The position numbers were made by a program, and so were the translations under genes. A DNA stretch of 64,000 nt from Pectobacterium punjabense (GTDB taxonomy: Bacteria; Pseudomonadota; Gammaproteobacteria; Enterobacterales; Enterobacteriaceae). The notes beneath the pieces were generated by a model. It was not told the DNA's origin. It ran no database searches and was given only the letters and a program-made list of their open reading frames with translations. Each line of letters starts with the position of its first letter. The first letter of the stretch is position 1. Below are positions 35,051 to 44,998 of the stretch, piece by piece. The stretch spans positions 868,001 to 932,000 of the forward strand of contig NZ_CP038498.1 of the NCBI RefSeq assembly GCF_012427845.1, in the 5' to 3' direction.

Positions 35051-35160
35051 AATAAAAAGATTTCTCCCAAAGCTGTTCACTTTCTTCACTACGGTTTTTT
35101 ATTAATCAATGGATTAATCGGAGATGAGTTGGTGAACAGGTGATGAGTCACTCGTCACCC
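35051..35160. repeat. Direct repeat 2, P4 crr-like, with GGTGAACA iteron
   Basis: About 110 bases that begin AATAAAAAGATTTCTCCCAAAGCTG and contain TGTTCACTTTCTTCAC and GTTGGTGAACAGGTGATGAGTCACTCGTCACCC. The exact P4-type iteron GGTGAACA is present. It lies directly 3' of the primase-like pseudogene, the same relative position that crr has to alpha in P4. It is the partner of the repeat at 33784-33899; the pair brackets the HTH-YhfG/Fic module. Confidence 0.65.
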
Positions 35161-35182
35161 TTTGAAATTTTTGGACGTCAAA

Positions 35183-35202
35183 AAACCGGCCGAAGCCGGT
35201 TT
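35183..35202. terminator. Terminator-like hairpin after fic
   Basis: AAACCGGC-CGAA-GCCGGTTT, identical to the nifJ terminator stem at 22133. A runs on the left and TTTTGTC on the right make it usable in both directions, ending the fic transcript (+) and the primase remnant (-). Confidence 0.75.
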
Positions 35203-35217
35203 TGTCGTTTCTGGTGT

Positions 35218-36173
35218 CTACCTCGCTATCTCGCACTTGGGCAGCCAGTCGGCGTCTGATTCGTCTTTCAGTTCAAGGTTAGTCTGTATGCCCTGATTGG
35301 TTCTGCTCTTGAGGTAAGTCTGCCCGTATTCCGACATCATATTCGGCAGCACCTTACCAAAGGCCGTCAGGCTGATCGGCTTCTGGTGGCCGTGCGACTC
35401 CATAGAGGGCAGATAGGCGTGGTACAGGTATTTACGTGGATTACGCGGCGTAATGTTGGCGTTGCCCATATACAGTCCGTGTGCCAGCAGGTAGCCGCAA
35501 AAATCAACCCACGGGTCAGCCTGTCGTTTTATTTCCAGCGCCTCAGCGGACTGTAACCGCGTCTGGGCGTTGTTCGGCTCTTCAAAGCGTTTCATCAGGT
35601 GGCGCACAAGCACCGCCAGTTTTGCGCGGATTTTCTCTTTCAGCTTGGGGTCGCGTTCGCTGGCTGGGATGGTTTCGCCGAAGTGGATTATCATCCGGCG
35701 ACGGGGCACGCCACCGCTGCGGTCGCTAAAGCGCATCGGGATATTCTCAATCGCTGGGAGCACGTCTTTTTCCAGCGATCGCCAAATGTCTTTGGCGTGA
35801 TCCGCACTGACTTTGGTCTGCTTCAATGTGAACCAATTACGTGCCACATTGATGAAGATGCTTTCTACCGCGATTTGCGCTTCTTCCTCTTCTTTAGCCA
35901 CTTTTTGCTGTGGATCTATGCCTTTTGCAAGCAGGGCTAAATGTTCAGCTCGTAGTTGTCTTGCGTCGGCCAGCGATAAGGCCGGAGAGCTGCAAAGGAG
36001 AGTGTCGTGCGTTTCTTGGTATCAGGGCGTAGATAGCGAAACCGCCATAATTTTTCCCTGACGGTTTGATAAGTAGAAAGAAGCCATCGCCATCATGCCA
36101 GGCTTAACTCTTTATCAGGCGTTCGTGCTTTGCTGGCTTCGGTATGTGTCAAAGGGAGCGCAATTCTTGGCAT
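35218..36173 (-). pseudogene. Fused remnant: P4-type integrase N-terminus joined to P4-alpha-like primase C-terminus
   Basis: From ATG 36173 the minus strand reads MPRIALPLTHTEASKARTPDKE, then after frameshifts near 36094, 36052 and 35985 continues as DGDGFFLLIKPSGK, KLWRFRYLRPDTKKRTTLSF and LSLADARQLRAEHLALLAKGIDP, the N-terminal arm of a P4-family tyrosine recombinase. The frame goes on to VLPAIENIP (to about 35737). There it switches without a stop into MRFSDRSGGVPRRRMIIHFGE...KLKEKIRAKLAVLVRHLMKRFEE...GNANITPRNPRKYLYHAYL, the C-terminus of a P4 alpha-type primase/helicase. The catalytic recombinase domain and primase core are missing, so one internal deletion fused the two ends. It lies immediately downstream of ssrA, the usual attachment site for such elements. 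Confidence 0.8.
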
Positions 36174-36256
36174 GGTGTGGTCGTCCGTGTTTTAGGCCTA
36201 AACGTATACCAATAATCTCTGGATTCAGGCGAATATCGTCGGACAATGACGGACAC

Positions 36257-36293
36257 AAAAAAGCCCGCAGGGCTTGTGCCATGCGGGCTTTTC
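36257..36293. terminator. Terminator downstream of ssrA
   Basis: AAGCCCGCA and TGCGGGCTT pair around a 12-base loop, with A run on the left and TTTTCG on the right. On the minus strand it follows the tmRNA 3' end by about 45 bases. Confidence 0.75.
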
Positions 36294-36334
36294 GTACTTC
36301 ATCGGACTTATCTGGTAATACCCGATGTCTAAAT

Positions 36335-36697
36335 TGGTGGAGCTGGGGGGATTTGAACCCCCGTCCGGAACCACTCTACCGTCGGTACTACATGCTTAGT
36401 CTATCTTTGCATTCGCTTGCCAGCTGCGAATAGACACGCCACTAACAAACTAGCCTGATTAGATTTAGTGCTTCAACCCCAGGCAAGGCATCCACACGAT
36501 CTCTTTTGGGTTTGACCTCTCTTGATCCCCGTCCTAAGAGCGGAGGCTAGGGAGAGAGGGCTCAAAGCAGGTTATTAAGCTGCTAAAGCGTAGGTTTCGT
36601 CGTTTGCGACTATTTTTTTGCGGCTTTTTACGAGGCCAACCGCCCCTCGGCATGCACCTTGGGCTTTGCAAATCCCGTCGAATCCAGAATCAGCCCC
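36335..36697 (-). ncRNA. ssrA: Transfer-messenger RNA
   Basis: 363 bases, the same length as E. coli tmRNA. The 5' end reads GGGGCTGATTCTGGATTCGACGGG (minus strand) and the 3' end has the T-arm GGGGGTTCAAATCCCCCC followed by AGCTCCACCA. The tag-coding part gives (A)NDETYALAA with TAA at 36577-36575, one change from E. coli ANDENYALAA. tmRNA rescues stalled ribosomes with SmpB, encoded 50 bases upstream. Its 3' end is the attachment site used by P4-like integrases, and an integrase remnant indeed follows. Confidence 0.97.
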
Positions 36698-36747
36698 CAA
36701 GAAACTGTTGCCAGTATACCAGAACTTACCGTTGTTAAGCCAGTGAC

Positions 36748-37230
36748 TTAACGATTGGCGTTCTTCATGATACGGGCTTTGTCTAACTTCCATTCACGTT
36801 CTTTAATGTCATCACGCTTGTCGTGATCTTTTTTACCTTTCGCCACGCCGATTTTGACTTTGCTCCAGGCATTTTTCCAATACATGGACAGCGCGACGAC
36901 CGTGTAGCCATCGCGACTAACTCGGCCAAACAGAGAATCTAGTTCGCGTTTGTTGAGTAAGAGTTTACGCGTGCGAATAGGATCGCAAACGACGTGCGAT
37001 GAAGCCACATTCAGTGGCGTGATCGTTGCGCCAAACAGGTAAGCCTCACCGTTCATGAAGGTGACATAGCTGTCGCTGAGGTTTGCTTTGCCTGCGCGCA
37101 GTGATTTGACTTCCCATCCTTGCAGCGCAAGGCCAGCCTCAAATTCTTCCTCAATGAAGTATTCGTGACGGGCGCGCTTGTTTTGCGCAATGGTGGCGGA
37201 ACCGGGTTTGTATGCTTTTTTCTTTGTCAT
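36748..37230 (-). CDS. smpB: SsrA-binding protein SmpB
   Basis: A 160-residue protein, same length as E. coli SmpB, with the conserved [35 protein letters not shown] and the basic C-terminal tail [24 protein letters not shown]. It binds the tRNA-like domain of tmRNA and brings it to stalled ribosomes. Order smpB-ssrA is conserved. Confidence 0.98.
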   Translation of the reverse strand: MTKKKAYKPGSATIAQNKRARHEYFIEEEFEAGLALQGWEVKSLRAGKANLSDSYVTFMNGEAYLFGATITPLNVASSHVVCDPIRTRKLLLNKRELDSLFGRVSRDGYTVVALSMYWKNAWSKVKIGVAKGKKDHDKRDDIKEREWKLDKARIMKNANR

Positions 37231-37385
37231 AGTGCCGTCATTATACTGGATGTCATTGGGAATGAAATCCCCGCAGTGCGTCCGTGTCGTGGTTAATGAT
37301 ATCGTGCGATAAGCTTCGCAGAATTTTTGTCTGTCGGCCTATCAGTGCTATTATTTTGCGCGTTTTATGAATTTCGGAAAATAGT

Positions 37386-37832
37386 ATGCCAAAGATAAGT
37401 CGCTCCGCACTGGTGCCGTTCAGTGCTGAACAGATGTACAAGCTGGTGAATGATGTCGCTTCCTATCCCGCGTTTTTACCGGGTTGTACGGGGAGCCGCG
37501 TGCTCTCTTCGTCAGAAAGGGAAATGACTGCCGCAGTCGACGTTTCCAAAGCTGGTATCAGCAAGACATTTACTACACGTAATACGCTGACGCACAACCA
37601 GAATATCAATATGCAATTGGTCGATGGCCCATTTCGTCAGTTGGGGGGCGATTGGCATTTTACGCCGTTGAGCGCCGATGCCTGCAAAGTCGAACTGCAC
37701 CTGGAATTTGAATTCACCAATGCCTTGATTGAACTCGCTTTTGGCAAAGTATTCAAGGAGCTGGCAGGAAATATGGTGCAAGCTTTCACGCAGCGAGCAA
37801 AAGAGGTCTACCGTGTCCGCAATGCAGGTTGA
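37386..37832 (+). CDS. ratA: START-fold protein RatA
   Basis: A 148-residue polyketide-cyclase/START-like protein ([34 protein letters not shown]) equivalent to E. coli RatA/YfjG. It is implicated in ubiquinone biosynthesis as the Coq10-like lipid-binding protein and was also described as a ribosome association toxin. It is divergent from smpB and overlaps ratB by 20 bases. Confidence 0.93.
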   Translation: MPKISRSALVPFSAEQMYKLVNDVASYPAFLPGCTGSRVLSSSEREMTAAVDVSKAGISKTFTTRNTLTHNQNINMQLVDGPFRQLGGDWHFTPLSADACKVELHLEFEFTNALIELAFGKVFKELAGNMVQAFTQRAKEVYRVRNAG

Positions 37833-38103
37833 TGTGGTGTACGCGTTGCCAGAACGTCAGTATCTACGCACGGTGAAGCTGGAAGAGGGCAGCACGGTTG
37901 AGCAGGCTATTGTCGCATCGGGACTGTTGGAACTGCGCCATGATATCGATTTGCAGGTGAATAAAGTTGGTATTTACAGCCGTGCAGCGAAACTGGCTGA
38001 TGTGGTGCAGGATGGTGACCGCGTAGAGATTTATCGTCCTCTGATTGCCGATCCGAAAGAACTACGCCGCCAGCGGGCGGAGCGTTCTAAGAGTAAATCC
38101 TGA
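37813..38103 (+). CDS. ratB: RnfH-family protein RatB
   Basis: A ubiquitin-like fold protein ending [21 protein letters not shown], nearly identical to E. coli RatB/YfjF. I prefer the GTG at 37813 ([18 protein letters not shown], 96 residues) because AAGAGG precedes it at 6 bases; ATG 37822 is the alternative. It follows ratA with overlap. Function is not defined. Confidence 0.9.
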   Translation: MSAMQVDVVYALPERQYLRTVKLEEGSTVEQAIVASGLLELRHDIDLQVNKVGIYSRAAKLADVVQDGDRVEIYRPLIADPKELRRQRAERSKSKS

Positions 38104-38171
38104 GTTATGTCGTTAAACGACATAGGATGTTTCCACCGATTGCCCTGACCGATATGTCCTTACAAAAAACA

Positions 38172-38202
38172 CAGGCAAACCTGAAGGCTTCAGATTTGCC
38201 TG
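38172..38202. terminator. Hairpin after ratB
   Basis: CAGGCAAA and TTTGCCTG form an 8-bp stem about 70 bases after the ratB stop. The T tail is weak, so termination is only likely. Confidence 0.4.
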
Positions 38203-38338
38203 CTGTTATTCCTGCCATACCAGACATCAAACCGCGTGTGCGCCGATTTCCCTAAGAGTCTGCCCATTGTGGGCTTCGTCGCAACGCATTGGCTGCCAAG
38301 ATCGTTCATCCTGATTCAACTAAGCAGCGTGGAAAGTA

Positions 38339-38674
38339 CTAATCCAGTGCGGGCTTGTTGTTGATGTTGGTCAGCACACCAGCGCCGCTGAAGGTGAGGG
38401 TCAGCGTTTGCTGTTTTACCGATTCATGACCTGGCTGTTGGCGGAAGACGTAAAACCAGGTATCGCTGCCAAACGGGTCCTGCATCATGGGAGTACCCAG
38501 CGTATAAGCGACCTGTTGTTTGGTCATGCCGGTGTGAATTTTTGCAACGTCAGCCGGTGCCAGATAGTTTCCCTGATTGATGTCCGGCCGATAGACCACT
38601 TTTTCCAGTGTGGAACAACCGGCAGTCAGCATAACAACCACCGCGGCGACGACAGTCAGCGTTTTACAGCGCAT
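38339..38674 (-). CDS. bamE: Outer membrane assembly lipoprotein BamE
   Basis: I start at ATG 38674 ([25 protein letters not shown]), identical in style to E. coli BamE, giving 111 residues. The lipobox LTAGC sets the mature N-terminal cysteine at residue 19. The body [57 protein letters not shown] is the SmpA/OmlA domain. It is part of the Bam complex that folds outer membrane proteins. It lies downstream of recN, as in E. coli. Confidence 0.97.
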   Translation of the reverse strand: MRCKTLTVVAAVVVMLTAGCSTLEKVVYRPDINQGNYLAPADVAKIHTGMTKQQVAYTLGTPMMQDPFGSDTWFYVFRQQPGHESVKQQTLTLTFSGAGVLTNINNKPALD

Positions 38675-38765
38675 AGTGATTACATTCCTTAAGGGCATAG
38701 GTTGCCGATGATAATAGACCTTGCAGGACTTGGAAACCTACAAGGCGATTGTATGACCTCAGGAA

Positions 38766-38790
38766 GGTAAAAAAGTTGAGCTTTTTTACC
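38766..38790 (-). terminator. Hairpin between recN and bamE
   Basis: GGTAAAAAAG-TTGAG-CTTTTTTACC is a perfect 10-bp inverted repeat rich in A and T, between the recN stop and the bamE start. It could terminate recN mRNA. Confidence 0.55.
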
Positions 38791-38826
38791 TGTGATGCAC
38801 CTTTCTTGCCCCGTCGGCAGCAGATT

Positions 38827-40488
38827 TTAGGCTGCCAGCAATTCTTTGGCATTCGCCAGCGTGTTTTTGGTCACGGCGCTGCCGCCCAGGAGACGAGCCA
38901 ATTCTTGTAACCGAGCACGTTTATCCAACGGCTGCATCAGGGTTTCCGTTTCTGCGCCGTCTGTTTGTTTGCTTACGAAGAAATGCTGATGACCGCAGCC
39001 TGCGACCTGAGGCAAGTGTGTCACGCACATAACCTGCGTGGATTCACCGAGCTGGCGTAGCATTCTGCCGACGATGGCGGCGGTTGGTCCGCTAATACCC
39101 ACATCGACTTCATCGAAGATCATTGCTGGCGTATCCATTTTCTGCGCGGTAATGACCTGAATAATCAGTGCGATACGCGACAGCTCGCCGCCCGATGCTA
39201 CTTTCGCTAGCGTCTGATGCGGTTGACCTGGGTTGGTGGTAACGCGGAATTCGATATTGTCAGCACCGGTGGCCGTCAGGCTGTCTGGCGTAAATTTCAC
39301 ATCAATGGTGAAGTGGCCGTGCGGCATTGCCAGTTCACGCATATTGGCAGTGATGAGCTGTGCCAGTTCACTCGCGTGGTGCTGACGACGCACGTGAAGC
39401 TGTTGTGCCAGATGCAATGCCTGCTGGTGATATTCACCCACGGAGGCGCTGAGCGAGTCATGGTCGCTTTCCTGCTGTTCCAACTGTTGCTGTTCTTCCA
39501 GCAACTGCTGATGGAACGCGGGGAGCGCCTCTGGAGCAACATGATGTTTGCGTGCCAGAGTGAGCTGGCGCGACAGGCGTTGTTCTAGCTCATACAGTCG
39601 AATTGGATCGAGGTCCATTTGTTCGCTGTAGTGGCGCAGTTCATCGCTGGCTTCGCTAAGCTGAATGCCAGCTTCTTCGAGCATGGATAGCACGCCGGAT
39701 AGCTTGTCATCCATACCGATGAGTTCGCCAAGCTGATGTTTTACGCTGTGCAGCATACTGATTATATTCTGCTCTTCGTCTTCGCTCAGCAACTGCATGG
39801 CCTGTTGGCTCATCGTCAACAACTGACCGCTATTTGCCAGACGCTTGTACTCAACATCGATCTGTTCGTATTCACTAGGCTGTGGTGCGAATTCATTCAG
39901 CTCCTTCAATTGATATTGCAGCAGTTCCCGGCGGGCTTCGCGTTCAATAGCCGCTTGTTGCAACTGCGCCAGCGCGCGGCAGCTTTGGTGCCACTGATGC
40001 CAAACTTGTTGCATGGCAACAAGCAATTTCGGTTCATCGGCATAAGCATCCAGCAGGTGTTTTTGATGGTCGGGACGCAGCAGGAGCTGATGAGCATGCT
40101 GGCCGTGTACCTGAATCAGGTGCTGGCCAAGTTCACGCAATTGAGACAGCGGTACGGCGGTGCCGTTAATAAAGCCGCGTGAGCGGCCATCGGCACTAAT
40201 GACGCGACGTAGCAGGCACTCGTTACTGTCATCCAACTGGTTTTCTTCCAGCCACTGACGTGCCGTTGGGGTATCTGCGAGCGCAAAACGGGCGCAGATG
40301 TCGGCTCGGGCAGATCCCGGCCTGACCATGCTGGCGTCAGAACGATTTCCCAGACATAAGCCGAGGGCATCAATCGCAATCGATTTCCCCGCACCAGTTT
40401 CCCCGGTGATGACGCTCATTCCTGATTGAAAATCGATCTCTAATTCGCGCACGATGGCGAAGTTACTGATAGTGAGTTGCGCCAGCAT
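38827..40488 (-). CDS. recN: DNA repair protein RecN
   Basis: A 553-residue SMC-like ATPase, same length as E. coli RecN. Walker [21 protein letters not shown] near residue 30; coiled-coil arms from about 150 to 370; the ABC signature [11 protein letters not shown] and Walker [15 protein letters not shown] in the C-terminal half. It acts in recombinational repair of double-strand breaks and is a strongly SOS-induced gene; the upstream LexA box (40532-40551) confirms this control here. Confidence 0.98.
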   Translation of the reverse strand: MLAQLTISNFAIVRELEIDFQSGMSVITGETGAGKSIAIDALGLCLGNRSDASMVRPGSARADICARFALADTPTARQWLEENQLDDSNECLLRRVISADGRSRGFINGTAVPLSQLRELGQHLIQVHGQHAHQLLLRPDHQKHLLDAYADEPKLLVAMQQVWHQWHQSCRALAQLQQAAIEREARRELLQYQLKELNEFAPQPSEYEQIDVEYKRLANSGQLLTMSQQAMQLLSEDEEQNIISMLHSVKHQLGELIGMDDKLSGVLSMLEEAGIQLSEASDELRHYSEQMDLDPIRLYELEQRLSRQLTLARKHHVAPEALPAFHQQLLEEQQQLEQQESDHDSLSASVGEYHQQALHLAQQLHVRRQHHASELAQLITANMRELAMPHGHFTIDVKFTPDSLTATGADNIEFRVTTNPGQPHQTLAKVASGGELSRIALIIQVITAQKMDTPAMIFDEVDVGISGPTAAIVGRMLRQLGESTQVMCVTHLPQVAGCGHQHFFVSKQTDGAETETLMQPLDKRARLQELARLLGGSAVTKNTLANAKELLAA

Positions 40489-40531
40489 GATAAACCTCTG
40501 TATGTAATTACATGTGATTACATACAGTATA

Positions 40532-40551
40532 AACTGGTTTTATATACAGTA
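40532..40551. promoter_or_regulatory. LexA box of recN
   Basis: On the minus strand TACTGTATATAAAACCAGTT is a consensus SOS box (CTG-N10-CAG), the same as box 1 of E. coli recN. A second palindromic CTGTATGTAATTACAT-type sequence lies closer to the start (about 40498-40530), indicating tandem LexA sites. Confidence 0.9.
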
Positions 40552-40569
40552 AAGTAGATTGGTGGAATC

Positions 40570-41466
40570 TTAGAATAATTTTTTTGACCAGCCAAGTTTT
40601 GAACTTAGTGTATTGAAATAACTATAGTTTTCTGGATGAATCAAATTCAGGTGATGTTCGCTGCGGCGAATCAGTACCTCTTCGCCTTCTTGCACCGGTA
40701 GCGCAATCTGGCTGTCGCAGCTGATTTCCAGATCGTTAGTGATGCAAGAAAATTTCAGCCGAATTGTACTGCTACTGTTGATGACCAGCGGGCGGGCAGA
40801 CAAGGTGTGCGGGAACATTGGCACCAGCGCAATGGCTTCCAAAGATGGCGTTAAGATCGGGCCACCAGCGGAAAGGGAGTAGGCGGTTGAGCCGGTTGGC
40901 GTGGCGATAATCAGGCCGTCTGAACGCTGAGAGAAAGCGAATTTGTCGTCAATATAGACTTCAAATTCAATCATGTGTGCGACTTTCCCTGGGTGAAGTA
41001 CGACTTCATTAATGGCGGTGCTGATGCTGTCGGGCTGGTTTGCGCGGCAAACGTGCGCTTCCAGCATGAAACGCTGTTCGCTCAGGTAATGGCCGTCGAG
41101 CACGTCAGAAAGTTGCTGCTGGGCATGATCGGGATCGAGATCGGTTAAAAAGCCGAGGTTGCCACGGTTCACACCGATCACCTTGATGTCATAGCGCGAC
41201 AGCACGCGTGCGGCGCCCAGCATGTTGCCATCACCGCCGACCACCACTGCCAGATCCGCCTGCTGACCGATGTCGGCAAGGCTAGCTGTCGGTGCGTTTT
41301 TGAGGTTAAGTTCCCGCGCAATCTGCTGTTCGATCAGAACGGAGTAACCTTTTTCGGTGAGCCAATGATAGAGCATCTCATGCGTTGCCAACGCCGTTGG
41401 GTGGCGCGGGTGGCCGACAATGCCAATACAATTAAACGGCCTGTTCATTGTAAGCGGTGTGTTCAT
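40570..41466 (-). CDS. nadK: NAD kinase
   Basis: I start at ATG 41466 ([23 protein letters not shown]), which has GAGGA ten bases upstream; the internal ATG 41448 would give exactly the 292 residues of E. coli. Motifs: [16 protein letters not shown] (GGDG active site), [33 protein letters not shown]. It phosphorylates NAD to NADP. Divergent from grpE. Confidence 0.96.
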   Translation of the reverse strand: MNTPLTMNRPFNCIGIVGHPRHPTALATHEMLYHWLTEKGYSVLIEQQIARELNLKNAPTASLADIGQQADLAVVVGGDGNMLGAARVLSRYDIKVIGVNRGNLGFLTDLDPDHAQQQLSDVLDGHYLSEQRFMLEAHVCRANQPDSISTAINEVVLHPGKVAHMIEFEVYIDDKFAFSQRSDGLIIATPTGSTAYSLSAGGPILTPSLEAIALVPMFPHTLSARPLVINSSSTIRLKFSCITNDLEISCDSQIALPVQEGEEVLIRRSEHHLNLIHPENYSYFNTLSSKLGWSKKLF

Positions 41467-41527
41467 TGCTGTTTTGTCCTCAGCGTGGTGTATCGGCAGC
41501 GTTGGGAACCAATATATGACAGGTTCC

Positions 41528-41556
41528 CTTGAATCCCCGATTTTGATCCCCATAAT
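41528..41556 (+). promoter_or_regulatory. Sigma-32 heat-shock promoter of grpE
   Basis: CTTGAA, a 14-base spacer and CCCCATAAT fit the sigma-32 consensus (CTTGAAA N11-15 CCCCAT-T). The grpE ATG is about 41 bases downstream. Confidence 0.88.
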
Positions 41557-41596
41557 AAGCAACTAGCGAGATTAATGCTAAACCGCGGAGAATTTC

Positions 41597-42184
41597 ATGA
41601 GTAGTAAAGAACAGAAAACGCCTGACGAGCAAGTCCTGGATCAAAAGGAAGCAGCAAAAGGGCAGCAAGCGGATGCCGCACCAGAGACGGCAGACGTAGC
41701 TGACCCGCGTGATGCGCGCATCGCCGAGCTGGAAGCCCAGTTTAGTGAACTGCAACAGCGCGAACGTGACAATATGCTTCGCGTTCGTGCTGAAGCCGAT
41801 AACGTTCGCCGCCGTGCGGAAATGGATATCGAGAAGGCGCATAAATTTGCGGTAGAGAAATTTGCCAATGAAATGCTGCCAGTCATCGATAATCTGGAAC
41901 GTGCGCTGGATACGGCGGACAAAGCCAACGAATCATTGGCTGCGATGATTGAAGGTGTCGAACTGACGCTGAAATCGTTGCTGGATGCCGTGCATAAGTT
42001 TGGCATCGAGGTTGTGGGTGATGTGGGTGTGCCGTTTAATCCAGAAGTGCATCAGGCGATGACCATGCTACCTTCGGCCGATCACCAGCCGAACCATGTC
42101 ATGATGGTTATGCAAAAAGGCTACACGCTGAACGGGCGTTTGCTGCGCCCGGCGATGGTTGCGGTTTCAAAAGCACAAGACTAA
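41597..42184 (+). CDS. grpE: Nucleotide exchange factor GrpE
   Basis: A 195-residue protein (E. coli 197): acidic N-terminus, a long coiled coil ([43 protein letters not shown]) and the C-terminal beta domain ending [20 protein letters not shown]. It releases ADP from DnaK. It has its own heat-shock promoter and terminator. Confidence 0.98.
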   Translation: MSSKEQKTPDEQVLDQKEAAKGQQADAAPETADVADPRDARIAELEAQFSELQQRERDNMLRVRAEADNVRRRAEMDIEKAHKFAVEKFANEMLPVIDNLERALDTADKANESLAAMIEGVELTLKSLLDAVHKFGIEVVGDVGVPFNPEVHQAMTMLPSADHQPNHVMMVMQKGYTLNGRLLRPAMVAVSKAQD

Positions 42185-42230
42185 TATTTTCTGCTTTTAC
42201 GCACGCTATTTAAAATGTATCTTCATCCCA

Positions 42231-42260
42231 AACCCCGTGCCTACCGCATGGGGTTTTTTG
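42231..42260 (+). terminator. Intrinsic terminator of grpE
   Basis: AACCCCGTGC-CTACC-GCATGGGGTT has a 10-bp stem (one G-T pair) followed by a run of T, about 45 bases after the grpE stop. Confidence 0.9.
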
Positions 42261-42368
42261 TTTATATCTTGTTAAGATTTGTTTGATAAAAAAGATGTTT
42301 TTTAGCTTTTGAATGACTCATCATCGTTAACTATCAAAAGAATTGGTATTACCACTCTAAATGCACTT

Positions 42369-42381
42369 GATAATCATTATC
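42369..42381. promoter_or_regulatory. Fur box before mntH
   Basis: GATAATCATTATC is the inverted-repeat core of the Fur consensus, 46-58 bases before the mntH start. mntH is known to be Fur- and MntR-controlled in E. coli; a classic MntR palindrome was not obvious. Confidence 0.75.
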
Positions 42382-42426
42382 GTTTTTGTGAGAGTAATAA
42401 AACAACAGTGTTAGAAGGGTCATACT

Positions 42427-43665
42427 ATGCCGGGTAGTCGTGCTATTGAGTCCACAAGCCGTACATCAAGGAAGGTCAAACTTTCGCTGATGGGCCCGGC
42501 GTTTATCGCGGCAATTGGTTATATCGATCCCGGTAACTTTGCCACAAACATCCAGTCAGGTTCGGCCTATGGTTACACGCTGCTGTGGGTGGTGGTGTGG
42601 GCTAACCTGATGGCGATGCTGATCCAGTTGTTGTCCGCCAAATTGGGGATCGCAACGGGTAAGAATCTGGCGGAGCATATCCGCGATCGTTTCCCGCGCC
42701 CGGCCGTTTGGGCTTACTGGGTGCAGGCCGAAATTATTGCGATGGCGACCGATTTGGCCGAGTTTATCGGGGCGGCGATTGGCTTCAAATTGTTGCTGGG
42801 CGTGTCACTGCTGGAAGGTGCTATCCTCACCGCTATCGCTACTTTCCTGATTCTCATGCTGCAACAGCGTGGGCAGAAACCGTTAGAAATGGTCATCGGC
42901 GGGCTGCTGCTGTTTGTGGCAGCGGCGTATATTGTCGAGCTGGTATTTTCTCAGCCTGAGCTGTCCGCGTTAGCCAAAGGCATGGCAATTCCTAGTCTAC
43001 CGACCTCCGATGCCGTGCTGCTAGCGGCGGGTGTGTTAGGGGCGACCATTATGCCGCATGTGATTTACCTGCACTCTTCGCTGACGCAACATGAGGGAAA
43101 CCATACCCGTGCCGAACGCTATTCGGCAACGAAAGTCGATGTCGCGATTGCGATGACGATAGCGGGATTCGTCAATCTGGCGATGATGGCAACAGCAGCC
43201 GCAGCGTTCCATTTTAGCGGCAACCAGGATATTGCCGATCTGGATAAAGCCTATCTCACGCTTGAGCCGCTGTTAGGAAAAGCTGCCGCAGTCATTTTTG
43301 GCTTAAGTTTGGTGGCCGCGGGTCTTTCCTCTACCGTCGTTGGTACGTTGGCAGGGCAGGTGGTGATGCAGGGATTCGTGCGTTTCCATATTCCGCTCTG
43401 GGTTCGCCGTACTGTCACAATGCTGCCGTCATTTATCGTGATCCTGTCCGGTATGGACCCGACGCGGGTGCTGGTGCTGAGTCAGGTGATACTGAGCTTC
43501 GGGATTGCTCTGGCACTGGTTCCGTTATTGTCTTTCACTGGTAACCGTGAACTGATGGGCTCGATGGTTAACGGCAAATGGGTACAGCGCATCGGACAAC
43601 TCATTGTCGTGCTGGTCGTTTCCCTGAATATGTATTTACTGATTGATACCATACTGGGGATATAA
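42427..43665 (+). CDS. mntH: Nramp-type manganese/proton symporter MntH
   Basis: 412 residues, same length as E. coli MntH. Eleven membrane segments with the Nramp signatures [12 protein letters not shown] (metal-binding Asp-Pro-Gly) in helix 1 and [12 protein letters not shown] in helix 6. It imports Mn2+ with protons. Fur box upstream. Confidence 0.97.
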   Translation: MPGSRAIESTSRTSRKVKLSLMGPAFIAAIGYIDPGNFATNIQSGSAYGYTLLWVVVWANLMAMLIQLLSAKLGIATGKNLAEHIRDRFPRPAVWAYWVQAEIIAMATDLAEFIGAAIGFKLLLGVSLLEGAILTAIATFLILMLQQRGQKPLEMVIGGLLLFVAAAYIVELVFSQPELSALAKGMAIPSLPTSDAVLLAAGVLGATIMPHVIYLHSSLTQHEGNHTRAERYSATKVDVAIAMTIAGFVNLAMMATAAAAFHFSGNQDIADLDKAYLTLEPLLGKAAAVIFGLSLVAAGLSSTVVGTLAGQVVMQGFVRFHIPLWVRRTVTMLPSFIVILSGMDPTRVLVLSQVILSFGIALALVPLLSFTGNRELMGSMVNGKWVQRIGQLIVVLVVSLNMYLLIDTILGI

Positions 43666-43775
43666 ATTGGGGGCGATCTTACCGCTAAAATAGAATTGCC
43701 CCATAAAATAAGCGTCACTAACCAGATCGTTATAGTTAGGCTCAACTCGTTCATTCATCATCGTCTCATGAGCAT

Positions 43776-44441
43776 TCAGTAGTCGATGTTTTCTTGGTCT
43801 GCTGATATTTCAGTGTCGGGGAAGATTTCTTGCAGTTCCACACGTTTGCAGATGACAAAGCCAGAATCAAAGAGCAACGCTTTAACGCTCCCTTTCATTT
43901 CAACTGACGGAACGAATCGGGTTTTAAGCACGCTGGATAACGCGTGTTGATAAGCTTCTAATAAAGGTTTAGGTCCGTTAGCGAGTAACCCGTTGCCATC
44001 ATTGCCGAATATCGGCTCGCCTTGGTGTCGATACGTATTGATGTAACGGCTCATTGGCCGCCAGTCGCCGAGAAGATGCTTGTGAGCCACCCAGATACGC
44101 CCGAGTAGTTCATAGCTTGATGCCGTCGCTGCGGTGGAATAGTACAGGCCACCTTTCTGTGCGTTGTAGTCCCACAATAGCGGATGGCGATCGGTAAATG
44201 TTATTTCGCCTGAGCTGGTGGGCTGGATATCATGTTCGACAACGTCATAGCAGCAAATCATAAAGTGACGCAGATAAGACTCATGCGGTTCGCAGTAGAC
44301 GGAGTGATTGTGTTGCTCGTCATAGCGCCAGTTATCGCAACAGAAGTGGATCGTTAGCGTATTCGTGCTGGTGTGTTGTACGCTGGAAATATAGCCGTTT
44401 AAATCCTCGTACAGCGCCTCGGCTAACTGTTCAATATCCAT
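43776..44441 (-). CDS. Hypothetical protein
   Basis: I start at ATG 44441 (MDIEQLAEALYEDLNGYIS), preceded by AAGGGATC; the longer frame adds 22 unsupported residues. The 221-residue soluble protein contains HFCCDNWRYDEQHNHSVYCEPHESYLRHFMICCYDVVEHD and HPLLWDYNAQKGGLYYS, with several histidines and cysteines. No family is recognised. Neighbours are mntH and a tautomerase, without an obvious link. Confidence 0.7.
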   Translation of the reverse strand: MDIEQLAEALYEDLNGYISSVQHTSTNTLTIHFCCDNWRYDEQHNHSVYCEPHESYLRHFMICCYDVVEHDIQPTSSGEITFTDRHPLLWDYNAQKGGLYYSTAATASSYELLGRIWVAHKHLLGDWRPMSRYINTYRHQGEPIFGNDGNGLLANGPKPLLEAYQHALSSVLKTRFVPSVEMKGSVKALLFDSGFVICKRVELQEIFPDTEISADQENIDY

Positions 44442-44587
44442 ATTTCTTGATCCCTTAAGCGGTGGACTCTCAGAGAAAATGCAGGTATTCCCGTTCATAC
44501 TCGGCAAAGACGGATACCAGCATATCAGTATCAGCCTCGTACATCAGCAGCGCCCCGCGAAAGGGGATGTATCGCGGGTGAGCATCC

Positions 44588-44818
44588 TTAATCTGCATCA
44601 GGCGGTGCAGAGGGTTTCTCTGGCGCTTTTCTCAATTCTGTTACTTGCACGCCGCCGATCCCCCAATTGTCTGTTTCGACTTCATCAATGACGACTACGG
44701 TTGTTTTTGGGTTTTTATCAAGCACATCGACCAGCAACTGTGTTACGCCCTCAATCAGCTGACGTTTTTGTTCAGCGGTGACGCCTTCATTGGTGATTTT
44801 GATATTGACGTATGGCAT
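44588..44818 (-). CDS. 4-oxalocrotonate tautomerase-family protein
   Basis: Start at ATG 44818 with CTGGAG upstream. The 76-residue protein begins MPYVNIKITNEGVTAEQKRQLIEGVTQLLVDVL, so Pro1 is the catalytic base after Met removal, and has the typical KNPKTTVVVIDEVETDNWGIGG. Such small tautomerases form hexamers and isomerise keto/enol acids; the substrate is unknown. Confidence 0.88.
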   Translation of the reverse strand: MPYVNIKITNEGVTAEQKRQLIEGVTQLLVDVLDKNPKTTVVVIDEVETDNWGIGGVQVTELRKAPEKPSAPPDAD

Positions 44819-44998
44819 GGGTTCTCCAGAGCGATTGTAGTGGTCAGCGATAAGGTAGAGAGGTCTATCATACGACGAACCATAACAGGAATGTGCCGTT
44901 ATCCTGCCCGTTTTCTCATCAAATAAAAGGGGATATGATGGATTAACGTTGTTGTAAATGAATAAGCCTTTCCAACCATCGATCACCGAGGTGTTTGC

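Noticed and set aside
31756..36335. Distal attachment-site copy of the ssrA 3' end for the satellite
   Set aside because: Looked for the terminal GGTGGAGCTGGGGGGATTTG sequence and found none besides ssrA itself.
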